Below, in pieces: positions 8,753 to 16,912 of a DNA stretch of 64,000 bases. Under the pieces are notes generated by a model that saw only the letters and a program-made list of their open reading frames with translations, did not search any database and was not told the origin of the DNA. A program made the translations under genes and the position numbers. The DNA is from an uncultured Cohaesibacter sp. (GTDB lineage Bacteria; Pseudomonadota; Alphaproteobacteria; Rhizobiales; Cohaesibacteraceae), in NCBI RefSeq assembly GCF_963666525.1, contig NZ_OY762905.1, forward strand, positions 186,001-250,000, in the 5' to 3' direction. The stretch's first letter is position 1, and every line of letters begins with the position of its first letter.

Positions 8753-9667
8753 ATGATCCCGTTTCTTTTCGCATCCACTGTCCTGATCTGGGGCACCACC
8801 TGGTTCGCCATTGCTCTTCAGAGCGGCCCGGTTCCGGCGCTCGTGTCCGTTTTCTATCGCTTTGCAACAGCGGGCCTATTGTTTCTGGTCCTGCTGGCAG
8901 CCACAGGCCGCCTGCGCCTGCCAAACAGGAAGCATCAAATCTGGATCATTGCTCAGGCGCTATGCCTGTTCAGTCTGAACTTCCTCTGCTTCTACAATGC
9001 CGTACACTACATTCCCTCAGGCCTTGAATCGGTGATCTTCTCGCTGGCGACGATCTTCAATGCCGTCAATGCCCGCATCTTCTATGGTGACCGGATCACC
9101 AGGCAGGTGATTCTGGCCAGCCTCTGCGGGGTTGGAGGCCTGACCCTGATGTTCGGACGGGACATTCTCTCGGCTGGCGGCACGGATGTATTGCTCGGCG
9201 TGGGGCTCGCCATGCTGGGAACGATGTTCTTCTCGTTCGGCAACATGGTTTCCCGTCACAACAGCCAGATCGGCATTTCGCCCGTGATCGCCAACGCATG
9301 GGGCATGGGATATGGTGCGCTCATCCTGCTGGCGCTCATCACCATCACCGAAACACCAATCGTCCTGCCGACTGGCTCGGCCTACATCGGAGCCCTGCTC
9401 TATCTGGCCATATTCGGCTCGATTGTCGGCTTCACCACCTATCTGATGCTGGTGGCCAAGATCGGCTCGGCCAAAGCGGCCTATATGACGGTGCTGTTCC
9501 CCATCATCGCCCTTGCCGTCTCGACACTGTTCGAAGGCTATGTCTGGCACTGGACCGGCGTCCTCGGCCTTGCACTCGCCCTCACCGGCAATCTGATTAT
9601 TTTTGCCCCACGCAAGCGACGCCTGCCACAGGCTCCGGCCCAGCCAGCCCCCGTTGCAGACGCCTGA
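8753..9667 (+). CDS. EamA/DMT-superfamily permease
   Basis: A 304-residue inner-membrane protein with about ten hydrophobic segments in two repeats, as in the drug/metabolite transporter superfamily. The first repeat begins ASTVLIWGTTWFAI, a typical EamA opening, and the second begins near GVGLAMLGTMFFSFGN. The C-terminal tail is short, basic and Pro/Ala-rich. GAGG eight bases before ATG 8753 supports the start. Substrates in this superfamily include amino acids, nucleotides and drugs, and sequence alone does not choose among them. Adjacency to the divergent AraC gene suggests inducible export. Confidence 0.88.
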   Translation: MIPFLFASTVLIWGTTWFAIALQSGPVPALVSVFYRFATAGLLFLVLLAATGRLRLPNRKHQIWIIAQALCLFSLNFLCFYNAVHYIPSGLESVIFSLATIFNAVNARIFYGDRITRQVILASLCGVGGLTLMFGRDILSAGGTDVLLGVGLAMLGTMFFSFGNMVSRHNSQIGISPVIANAWGMGYGALILLALITITETPIVLPTGSAYIGALLYLAIFGSIVGFTTYLMLVAKIGSAKAAYMTVLFPIIALAVSTLFEGYVWHWTGVLGLALALTGNLIIFAPRKRRLPQAPAQPAPVADA

Positions 9668-9673
9668 TGGGGG

Positions 9674-10633
9674 CTAAAGACAACCAAGAGAGCGAAGAGT
9701 CGCGCGAAGAGCCTCATCGAGCTCGGTGTGCGGCTCTTCTTTCAAGATGGCAACAAGACGGGCGTTATCCATCCGCATCGGATGATGCCAAAAGGGCGCC
9801 ACCTCCGACACCTCACGCAAAAGGCCGAAAAATGGCGCCCCCAGATGCATCAGCCACCAGGGGAACTTCCGCACCGGAAGCTCCTTCCCGACAACCTGCT
9901 GAATGCCGAAAACAAGCAGATCACCGGTGTCGTCATACAGGCCGCCAAAAACAAGCTCTTCGAACATAGAAAGCGCGTCGCCTCGATCTGCCAGTTGGGC
10001 AATCGCTTCGGCCAGATCAGGCAGGTAGGCCCAGCTGTGCCCGCCCCCTCTGGTCACACGGTCGATCCTGCCAATCGGTCGACCCGGCTTGATCATTCCC
10101 TGACAGAACCAGCTTGACCGAGCATCCGGCCCGAAGAAGTCCCCCGACCGCACAATCAGCACCGGCACGTCACGGCTTGCGTCCCGCAACCGTCTCTCAA
10201 GCTCAATCCGCACCTTGCCCTTGCGGGTCGTGCCGGTTTGGGCGGTTCCACTGGCAACGACGGGGGTTGTCGCCGGATCGAAATTGTAGATCGTGCCAGG
10301 CAGGATAATCCTGGCACCGACAGCCCGTGCCGCCGCGATGGAGTGATCAATCATCGGCAGCACCAGCTTATCCCAGTTCCGATAACCTGCCGGGTTTACG
10401 CCATGGAACAGCACCGACGCTCCCTCTGCGACTGCTGCCACATCGTCCGCCCGCATGGCATCGCCAGTCAAAGCCTCTACACCCGGGCACAGCCGGTCCC
10501 GGTGTCTGGAGCCTTCCCGCACGAGGGTTTTCACCCGCCATCCATGGGCAAGCAGCGCTCTGGCAACGGCCCCGCCGACACCTCCCGTTGCGCCCAACAC
10601 CAGCGCGGTCTTCTGTTCATCGGACTTGCTCAT
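9674..10633 (-). CDS. NAD(P)-binding epimerase/dehydratase-like protein
   Basis: A Rossmann-fold protein of 319 residues of the extended SDR or NmrA type. It opens with the dinucleotide-binding motif LVLGATGGVGGAVARAL near residue 12. No clear Y-x-x-x-K pair is obvious, but there is a segment PGTIYNFDP where NAD-dependent epimerases keep the substrate loop. ATG 10633 has GAGG seven bases upstream; a TTG two codons earlier is less likely. It converges on the EamA gene (6-base gap) and is divergent from the LysR gene, which may regulate it. Substrate unknown. Confidence 0.82.
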   Translation of the reverse strand: MSKSDEQKTALVLGATGGVGGAVARALLAHGWRVKTLVREGSRHRDRLCPGVEALTGDAMRADDVAAVAEGASVLFHGVNPAGYRNWDKLVLPMIDHSIAAARAVGARIILPGTIYNFDPATTPVVASGTAQTGTTRKGKVRIELERRLRDASRDVPVLIVRSGDFFGPDARSSWFCQGMIKPGRPIGRIDRVTRGGGHSWAYLPDLAEAIAQLADRGDALSMFEELVFGGLYDDTGDLLVFGIQQVVGKELPVRKFPWWLMHLGAPFFGLLREVSEVAPFWHHPMRMDNARLVAILKEEPHTELDEALRATLRSLGCL

Positions 10634-10664
10634 TGCCAAACCTCACTTGTTTTCGCTTTTCCTC

Positions 10665-10710
10665 GGTCCGTGGACGCAACGCTCCAAAGACGGACCAACG
10701 AGACAGTCTC
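10665..10710. promoter_or_regulatory. dyad elements between the epimerase-like gene and the lysR gene
   Basis: The 124-base divergent gap holds two perfect dyads. GGTCCGT (10665-10671) and ACGGACC (10690-10696) are separated by 18 bases. Immediately after lies the 11-base palindrome GAGACAGTCTC (10700-10710). LysR-type regulators usually bind dyads in such divergent gaps, so these are candidate recognition and activation sites. A possible sigma70 promoter for lysR follows at TTGCGA-N16-TAGTAT. Binding is inferred, not shown. Confidence 0.45.
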
Positions 10711-10757
10711 CCAAACCAGCTTGAAAATAAATTGCGAAAAATCTTCCATCTGCTAGT

Positions 10758-11675
10758 ATGTTTTTTATGAGCAAAATGATTTCATGGGACGATCAGCGCT
10801 TCTTCCTCGCCGTCCTTGAAGAGGGAAGCCTTTCCGGTGCAGCACGTCGCCTTGGCGTGTCTCAGCCCACCGTGCGCAGCCGCATCGAAGCGCTGGAACA
10901 GACAACCGGCGTGACTCTGTTTACCCGTTCGCTCAATGGCCTGACCCCGACCGACCACGCCCGGCATCTGCGCACGAGCGCCAGAGCGATGGCGTTGGCC
11001 TCGGAGGCTTTCCTGCGACAGGCCTCGGCCCCACCGGGAGAAATCGCTGGCACAGTGCGGCTGAGTGTTCCAGAAGTGATGGGGACGGAGATCATACCAG
11101 AAATGCTGGCCCCGTTGCGAAAGGCCTATCCCCTAATCCAGATCGAGCTGGAGCTGAGCAACGATGCTGCCGATGTCCTGCATCAGGAGGTGGACTTGGC
11201 CGTCCGCACCTTCGCCCCGTCCCAAAACGCCCTTGTTGCGCGCAAGGTGGCGAGCATCCCGTTGGGATTTTTTGCCCGGGAAGACTATCTGCAGGAACAT
11301 GGAGAGCCGCGAACATTGGCCGATCTCAAGGATCATGCCACGATCGGCCCGGACCGCAACAAGAGCGACCTTCAACTGGTTCGCAGTCTCGGTCTTGAAA
11401 CCTGGGCTCTGCCGAAAATCCGCACCGACAGCCACCCCGCGCAACTGGCCGCAGCCCTTGCCGGTCTTGGCATCGCCTATCTTCAAGTCCCGATCGGCAG
11501 GCGGCACCCGTCTTTAAGACAGGTTCTGTTGGACATCCCGCCCTACGCCCTCGATACATGGATCGTCACCCACGAGGACCTGCGCCATGAACCGCGCATC
11601 CGCGCCGCCTTTGACTGCCTCGTTGAAGGCTTTTCCTCCTATGTCCGCAAAAGCCCGATCGCAAAACGCCCCTAA
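10758..11675 (+). CDS. LysR-family transcriptional regulator
   Basis: The N-terminal winged helix-turn-helix is clear: DDQRFFLAVLEEGSLSGAARRLGVS, then QPTVRSRIEALE, within the first 60 residues. A periplasmic-binding-protein-like effector domain follows, about residues 95-295. Of 305 residues, the first six may not be translated: ATGs occur at 10758, 10767 and 10776, none with a ribosome site, and a promoter-like TAGTAT overlaps the first, so a leaderless message starting at 10767 or 10776 is possible. It is divergent from the epimerase-like gene and converges on dnaE with a 5-base gap. Confidence 0.92.
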   Translation: MFFMSKMISWDDQRFFLAVLEEGSLSGAARRLGVSQPTVRSRIEALEQTTGVTLFTRSLNGLTPTDHARHLRTSARAMALASEAFLRQASAPPGEIAGTVRLSVPEVMGTEIIPEMLAPLRKAYPLIQIELELSNDAADVLHQEVDLAVRTFAPSQNALVARKVASIPLGFFAREDYLQEHGEPRTLADLKDHATIGPDRNKSDLQLVRSLGLETWALPKIRTDSHPAQLAAALAGLGIAYLQVPIGRRHPSLRQVLLDIPPYALDTWIVTHEDLRHEPRIRAAFDCLVEGFSSYVRKSPIAKRP

Positions 11676-11680
11676 AGCCT

Positions 11681-14600
11681 CTAGGCCGCGCCGACCTCGA
11701 CATCGACAATTCCGGGGATCGCTTTGAGGGCACGTCCGACCTCCGGCGAAACATAGTATTTGCCCTTGAGCCTCATCTCGACCTCGCACTGACCTTCATC
11801 CAGCATCACGATCACCGAGACCTCGCCATCACCACGATCATCGAGTTGCCTTTGCAGCGAAGACAGCGGCTTGGGATCGTTGACAAACACTCGCATGACC
11901 TTCTGCATGCCGTCGCTTTCCAGCGGCCGCACGTTGTTGATGCGGACGGAAACGCCCTCCGGCCTTTCATCTGCCCCAACCTCGAGAATGACCGTCTTGC
12001 CCGGTTCAAGCATGTCGCGGAACCGCGCCAACGCCTCGGAGAACAGAACTGCCTCATACTGCCCGGTCGGATCGGACACGGTAACGATCCCCATCCGGTT
12101 GCCGGTCTTGGTCTTGCGTTCCTGACGCGCCGTAATGGTCCCGGCCAGACGGCCGGCGCTCGCCCCCTGCTTGACGGCCAGCTCGAACGGCTGCCAGAGC
12201 TGGATCCGCATCTTTTCGAGCTGCGGCACGTATTCATCGAGTGGATGCGCAGAAAGATAAAAGCCGATGGCACTGTATTCCCGCTGCAGCTTCTGTTCAC
12301 TTGTCCACGGGCGAACATCGGGCAACGGCAGCGGCGCCGCTTCCTGTTCACCAAACAGACCGCCCTGCCCGGAGGACGCATCGCGGGTATGGCTGGTGGC
12401 CTCGCCCATGATCACATCGATTGAGGCGACAACCTGCGCCCGGTTCGGATTGAGCACGTCAAAGGTGCCGGCTGCCGCCAGATTCTCGATCGTCCGCTTG
12501 TTGATCACGCGCGGACTGATGCGCTTGGCGAAATCGGCCAGATCCTTGAACGGCTTGTCACCGCGCACGTCCATGATGTGTTCGGCAGCAGGTTGGCCCA
12601 CGCCCTTGATAGCGGCCATGGAATAGATGATCGAGCCATCCTTGACCACAAATTCGACACCGGATTCGTTGATGGATGGCGGCCGCACCTCTATACCAAG
12701 ACGGATCGCATCCCGACGGAATTCCGAGAGCTTGTCCGTGTTGTTCATATCAAGCGTCATGATGGCAGCGAGAAATTCAACCGGATAATTGGCCTTCATA
12801 TAGGCGGTCTGATAGGCCACCAGAGCATAGGCCGCTGCGTGCGACTTGTTGAAGCCATAGTCGGCGAATTTGGCAACGAGGTCATATATCTCGGAGGCCT
12901 GCTCGCGGGCAACACCCCGCTCTTCGGCACCATCGCAGAAGAACACCCGCTGCTTTTCCATCTCCTCACGGATCTTCTTGCCCATCGCGCGGCGAAGCAT
13001 GTCAGCCTGACCGAGGGTATAACCGGAGAGGATCTGGGCGATCTGCATCACCTGTTCCTGATAGATGATGATGCCGTAGGTTTCCTTGAGCACCGGCTCG
13101 AGCAGATCATGCATGTAGTCGGGCTTTTCATCGCCGCGTTTTCGGGCGCAATAGACCGGAATGTTGGCCATTGGGCCCGGCCGATAGAGCGCCACAATAG
13201 CGATGATATCCTCGAACTGGTCGGGCTTCATGTCCAGCAACGCCTTGCGCATGCCCATACTTTCAAGCTGGAACACGCCGACGGTCTCGCCCCTGCAGAG
13301 AATCTCATAGGATTTCGGATCGTCGATCGGGATTTCGGAAAGATTGAGATCAATCCCGCGCTGGGCCACGAACCGGACGGCAGTCTGCAACACCGTGAGC
13401 GTCTTGAGGCCAAGGAAGTCGAACTTGACCAGACCGGTCTTTTCCACCCACTTCATGTTGAACTGGGTGACCGGCATGTCAGAGCGCGGATCGCGGTACA
13501 TCGGCACCAGCTTGTCGAGTGACCGGTCTCCGATCACCACCCCGGCGGCGTGGGTCGAGGTATGGCGATAAAGGCCCTCAAGCTTCAGCGAAATGGAAAT
13601 GAGCCGATCGACGATCTCCTCTTCCTTGCGCGCTTCGACCAGCCGCGGCTCTTGCTCCAGCGCCTCGGGCAGCGAAACGGAAACCGCCCCCTTCATCGGC
13701 ACCAGCTTGCACAGCTTGTCGACCTGACCAAACGGCATCTGCAAGACGCGCCCCACGTCGCGCAGCACCATTCGGGCCTGCAGCGTACCATAGGTGATGA
13801 TCTGCCCCACATTGCTCCAGCCATATTTGCGCTGCACATAATGCACGACCTCTTCACGCCTGTCCTGGCAGAAGTCGATATCGAAGTCAGGCATCGACAC
13901 ACGTTCCGGGTTGAGGAAACGTTCGAACAGCAGGGCAAAGCGCAAGGGATCGAGGTCGGTAATGGTCAGCGACCAGGCCACCAGCGACCCCGCACCGGAA
14001 CCACGACCCGGTCCAACGGGAATGCCATGTTCCTTGGCCCACTTGATGAAGTCGGCAACGATGAGGAAGTAGCCGGGAAACTTCATCGAAACAATGATAC
14101 CGAGCTCGAACTCGAGTCGCTCCCAATAGGATTCCTCGGTCAACCCGGGAGCCAGACCGTGCACATCGAGGCGCTTGCGTAAACCTTCCTCGGCCTGTTT
14201 GCGTAGCTCGGCGGCCTCGTGGCGCTCGGCTTCTTCCGGATCGGCATCGGCACCGGCAAACCGGGGCAACAGCGGTTTGACCGTGCGTACGCGCGTTGAG
14301 CAACGGCGGGCGATCTCGATGGTATTCTCGAGCGCCTCGGGGAGATCCGAGAACAACTCGACCATTTCTTCCTGCGATTTCAGATAATAGTCGCGCGTCA
14401 GCTGACGTCGGTCGCTTTGAATGAGAACCTTGCTCTCCGCGATCGCCAGCAGCGCATCATGGGCCTCGAAGTCTTCCTTTTCACTGAAGTAGACATCGTT
14501 CGTTGCAACAAGCGGGATATCCATTTCGTAGGCAAGATCGATAATCTGCGGCTCCACGGTGGCTTCAGAAGCCATACCCTGACGCATGATCTCCACATAG

Positions 14601-15127
14601 AGGCGGTCACCGAAAATGGACTTGAGGGCAGCAAGACGATCCCGAGCCTTTGGCGCATGATTGCTCGCCAGCATCCGGTCAACCGGGCCATTGCCCCCAC
14701 CTGTGAGACAAATGATCCCTGCTCCAAGTTCTTCAAGGTCAGCAAGATTGACATGGGGCTCCTGATCATCTTCCGGAGCAAGATAGGAGCGGGAAACAAG
14801 AAGCTTCAGGTTAGCCCAGCCCTCGTCCGTCGCCGCCAACAACACAAGCGACGGCAATTGCGTATGGCCAGCGCCCTGAAAATCACCGTCCTTGCAATTG
14901 AGTTCGACCTGACAGGCCATGATCGGCTGAATGCCCTCAGAAACGGCCTTTTCCGAGAATTCGAGCGCCCCGAACATGTTGCGCGTATCGGTGATAGCCA
15001 CCGCAGGCATATTGAGACTTTTGGTCTTCTTGATGATCTTGGCGACGGGCATCGCTCCTTCCAGCAAGGAGTAGGCCGAATGCACATGCAAATGAATGAA
15101 TTTCAGAGTGTCAGACAGTCCATCCAT
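11681..15127 (-). CDS. dnaE: DNA polymerase III alpha subunit
   Basis: The replicative polymerase of 1148 residues. The N-terminal PHP domain begins FIHLHVHSAYSLLEGA with its metal-type histidines. The polymerase palm contains PDFDIDFCQDRR with the catalytic aspartates. A helix-hairpin-helix region (AAIKGVGQPAAEHI) and an OB-fold (LAGTITARQERKTKTGNRMG) follow, then the C-terminal tau-binding part. ATG 15127 begins MDGLSDTLKF; an upstream in-frame TTG is unlikely. It is the DnaE1 type, not the ImuB-associated DnaE2, judging by length and the lack of an imuA/imuB neighbour. It lies downstream of lolD, as in many Rhizobiales. Confidence 0.97.
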   Translation of the reverse strand: MDGLSDTLKFIHLHVHSAYSLLEGAMPVAKIIKKTKSLNMPAVAITDTRNMFGALEFSEKAVSEGIQPIMACQVELNCKDGDFQGAGHTQLPSLVLLAATDEGWANLKLLVSRSYLAPEDDQEPHVNLADLEELGAGIICLTGGGNGPVDRMLASNHAPKARDRLAALKSIFGDRLYVEIMRQGMASEATVEPQIIDLAYEMDIPLVATNDVYFSEKEDFEAHDALLAIAESKVLIQSDRRQLTRDYYLKSQEEMVELFSDLPEALENTIEIARRCSTRVRTVKPLLPRFAGADADPEEAERHEAAELRKQAEEGLRKRLDVHGLAPGLTEESYWERLEFELGIIVSMKFPGYFLIVADFIKWAKEHGIPVGPGRGSGAGSLVAWSLTITDLDPLRFALLFERFLNPERVSMPDFDIDFCQDRREEVVHYVQRKYGWSNVGQIITYGTLQARMVLRDVGRVLQMPFGQVDKLCKLVPMKGAVSVSLPEALEQEPRLVEARKEEEIVDRLISISLKLEGLYRHTSTHAAGVVIGDRSLDKLVPMYRDPRSDMPVTQFNMKWVEKTGLVKFDFLGLKTLTVLQTAVRFVAQRGIDLNLSEIPIDDPKSYEILCRGETVGVFQLESMGMRKALLDMKPDQFEDIIAIVALYRPGPMANIPVYCARKRGDEKPDYMHDLLEPVLKETYGIIIYQEQVMQIAQILSGYTLGQADMLRRAMGKKIREEMEKQRVFFCDGAEERGVAREQASEIYDLVAKFADYGFNKSHAAAYALVAYQTAYMKANYPVEFLAAIMTLDMNNTDKLSEFRRDAIRLGIEVRPPSINESGVEFVVKDGSIIYSMAAIKGVGQPAAEHIMDVRGDKPFKDLADFAKRISPRVINKRTIENLAAAGTFDVLNPNRAQVVASIDVIMGEATSHTRDASSGQGGLFGEQEAAPLPLPDVRPWTSEQKLQREYSAIGFYLSAHPLDEYVPQLEKMRIQLWQPFELAVKQGASAGRLAGTITARQERKTKTGNRMGIVTVSDPTGQYEAVLFSEALARFRDMLEPGKTVILEVGADERPEGVSVRINNVRPLESDGMQKVMRVFVNDPKPLSSLQRQLDDRGDGEVSVIVMLDEGQCEVEMRLKGKYYVSPEVGRALKAIPGIVDVEVGAA

Positions 15128-15349
15128 GGAACACAAGCCTTCCCGTCAAATCTCGCCAAGACAGATACACAAGCGCGAGAATCACATCGCACAGGATCAC
15201 GAGAATAGAAAAGGTCGCCTACAATGGCAAAGCCAGACCAGCTGCTTTTTGCAATTTAAACCAACAGGCCGAAGACGGCTCCAGGCAGTCACACAAACCG
15301 GGAATAAGCAAAACCCCCGATCTTATCCTTGTTCACAACAGTAGCATCT

Positions 15350-15371
15350 TCTGGTGCGATTACACCAGAAC
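15350..15371 (-). other. hairpin overlapping the stop of the 27-residue peptide gene
   Basis: On the minus strand TTCTGGTG and CACCAGAA form a perfect 8-bp stem around a 6-base loop that contains the TAA stop codon. No T-run follows, so it is either a weak terminator or a 3-prime stabilising structure. Confidence 0.45.
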
Positions 15372-15443
15372 CTGCATCCACACACCAATCATGGACATAA
15401 AGGTAATCAGGGAGCCAAGCGCAAGAACATCACGAATAATCAT
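15360..15443 (-). CDS. 27-residue membrane peptide, previously unlisted small gene
   Basis: ATG at 15443 is preceded at six bases by AGAGGT, a good ribosome site, and the frame runs 27 codons to TAA at 15362-15360. The peptide begins MIIRD. Residues 6-27 are almost entirely hydrophobic, with only Ser, Thr and Gln as polar residues and a Trp near the end, so it should form one transmembrane helix, probably with the charged N-terminus in the cytosol. The promoter 35-60 bases upstream and a hairpin overlapping the stop codon make it a self-contained transcription unit. I do not recognise the family. Similar lone peptides often bind larger membrane complexes; any role here is inference. Confidence 0.6.
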   Translation of the reverse strand: MIIRDVLALGSLITFMSMIGVWMQVLV

Positions 15444-15477
15444 AACCAGACCTCTAATTTGTTCGCGTTATAAACTC

Positions 15478-15506
15478 ATTATGTATTTGTTTTGTTCTCA
15501 TTGCAA
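15478..15506 (-). promoter_or_regulatory. sigma70-type promoter for the 27-residue peptide gene
   Basis: On the minus strand TTGCAA (15506-15501) and CATAAT (15483-15478) are separated by exactly 17 bases, in an AT-rich stretch unlike the flanking DNA. Transcription would start near 15471, giving a leader of about 28 bases that carries the AGAGGT ribosome site. Predicted from sequence only. Confidence 0.55.
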
Positions 15507-15916
15507 GAGAATTATCTTAAACCTGCCATGCAGATTTTATTACAATTTTCCAGATAGTTAGAAGAATTTGTTCTCTTTTTATTCACATCACCGGAAATGG
15601 CACGTCTGGAAGAGAAGAATGATCCACAGCGCACCAGCACGATTTGACAAACTGTGAACAAGGCAACGGCTGTCCTCAGGATGTGCACAGGCTATCCCCA
15701 AATTGGGGCAGCATTTCCCTTGTGCTCTTCAAGATATCCAACCTTGTCCACCAGCCATCAACAGCCTGGCGACAAAAATCGGGTCGGAAATCATGGAAGA
15801 ACAAACGGCAAAAGGACAGGTTTGTCGGCGGTCGGACAGACCACAGGAAAATATCGCAGCAACAGCAAAAGAAGCGCCGCCCGCACCATCTGGCAACAGG
15901 CAGGGACAGCCGCTTC
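15507..15916. other. gene-free stretch between the small peptide gene and lolD
   Basis: No credible coding region on either strand. An AT-rich part (to about 15600) is followed by sequence with a few weak DnaA-box-like nonamers (for example TGATCCACA at 15620) and the dyad CCCCAA-A-TTGGGG near 15695. It contains the 3-prime untranslated part of lolD. The 232 bases from 15128 to 15359, upstream of dnaE, also hold no gene and presumably carry the dnaE promoter. Confidence 0.5.
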
Positions 15917-16912
15917 CTAGAGGTCGACGATCTTGCCGTCTACCAGGGTGATCTGCCGATCCATGCGCTCTGCCAGAAACAGGTTATGGGTGGCAACCAG
16001 CGCGGCGATACCGGACTGTTTGACCAGAGCATTGAGCGCCTTGAAGACATATTCCGAGGTATTCGGATCAAGGTTGCCGGTCGGCTCGTCAGCCAGCAAC
16101 ACGCGGGGTGCATTGGCCATGGCACGGGCAATGGCGACGCGCTGCTTCTCGCCGCCGGAAAGCTCACTTGGCCGATGGTCGGAGCGATGATCGATTTTCA
16201 TGTAAGCCAGCAATTCCATGGCCCGCAGTTCGGCTTCCTTGCGATTCTCACCCCGAATGAGCTGCGGCAGCATGACATTTTCAAGCGCCGAGAATTCCGC
16301 CAGCAGATGATGAAACTGATAGACAAAACCGATTTCATTTCGGCGCATCAGCGTGCGCGCCCGATCAACGGCCTGACTCTGTGCGGCCTGCGCAATATAG
16401 ACTTCACCGGACGTTGGACGCTCCAACAAGCCGGCAATATGCAGCAAGGTGGATTTACCTGCCCCGGACGGCGCAACGAGAGCAACCATCTCACCGGCCC
16501 GAACCGTGAGATTTGCTCCATTCAGAACGATCAGATCTTCCTCGGCCTGCTCGTAGGATCGGTGAATGTTGTCGAGCACCAGCAGGGGCTCGTTAAGTTC
16601 AGTTTCGCCAAATCCTGAACCATTGTCCGCAGCGCCAGAAACACTTCCCCCGGATCCGAATGACGCCGGATACTCAGGAACAGCGGCATCTGCAGCGACA
16701 CCGGTTTCGTCGCTACTGGCCGGATAGGAAGACGGCATGACTGGAATGCTCGACGTCAACTCGACAAAATTGCCCGACGCTTCATACGTGCTGGCAGCCG
16801 ATACGCCGCCTCCGGCCGCCTGTGCGGGGACAGCCTTCGGCTCTTTGGCCCTAGCAGCCTTCTGTTTTTCTTCATCGCTCAGCACCGGCCAGAAAAAGCT
16901 TTTCTTATTCAT
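15917..16912 (-). CDS. lolD: lipoprotein-releasing ABC transporter ATP-binding protein LolD, with long N-terminal extension
   Basis: The ATPase that powers extraction of lipoproteins from the inner membrane together with LolC/E. The ABC core shows Walker [11 protein letters not shown]-loop FVYQFHHLL, signature [14 protein letters not shown], Walker [13 protein letters not shown] and H-loop ATHN. The protein is 331 residues, about 100 more than usual. The extra N-terminus starts [18 protein letters not shown] and is then low-complexity, rich in Ala, Ser, Pro and Gly. ATG 16912 has GGAGG nine bases upstream and overlaps the end of lolC by 8 bases, so the extension is likely translated. Confidence 0.94.
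   Translation of the reverse strand: MNKKSFFWPVLSDEEKQKAARAKEPKAVPAQAAGGGVSAASTYEASGNFVELTSSIPVMPSSYPASSDETGVAADAAVPEYPASFGSGGSVSGAADNGSGFGETELNEPLLVLDNIHRSYEQAEEDLIVLNGANLTVRAGEMVALVAPSGAGKSTLLHIAGLLERPTSGEVYIAQAAQSQAVDRARTLMRRNEIGFVYQFHHLLAEFSALENVMLPQLIRGENRKEAELRAMELLAYMKIDHRSDHRPSELSGGEKQRVAIARAMANAPRVLLADEPTGNLDPNTSEYVFKALNALVKQSGIAALVATHNLFLAERMDRQITLVDGKIVDL

Noticed and set aside
15620-15760. Cluster of DnaA-box-like nonamers (TGATCCACA, CTATCCCCA, TTGTCCACC, two TTGTTCACA) next to an AT-rich stretch, suggesting a replication origin
   Set aside because: Only one reaches 8 of 9 matches; the others are 7 of 9, expected by chance. No dnaA, hemE, parA or repABC gene is nearby.
15644-16618. 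A 324-codon plus-strand frame
   Set aside because: It is the antisense shadow of lolD, which has complete ABC motifs on the minus strand.
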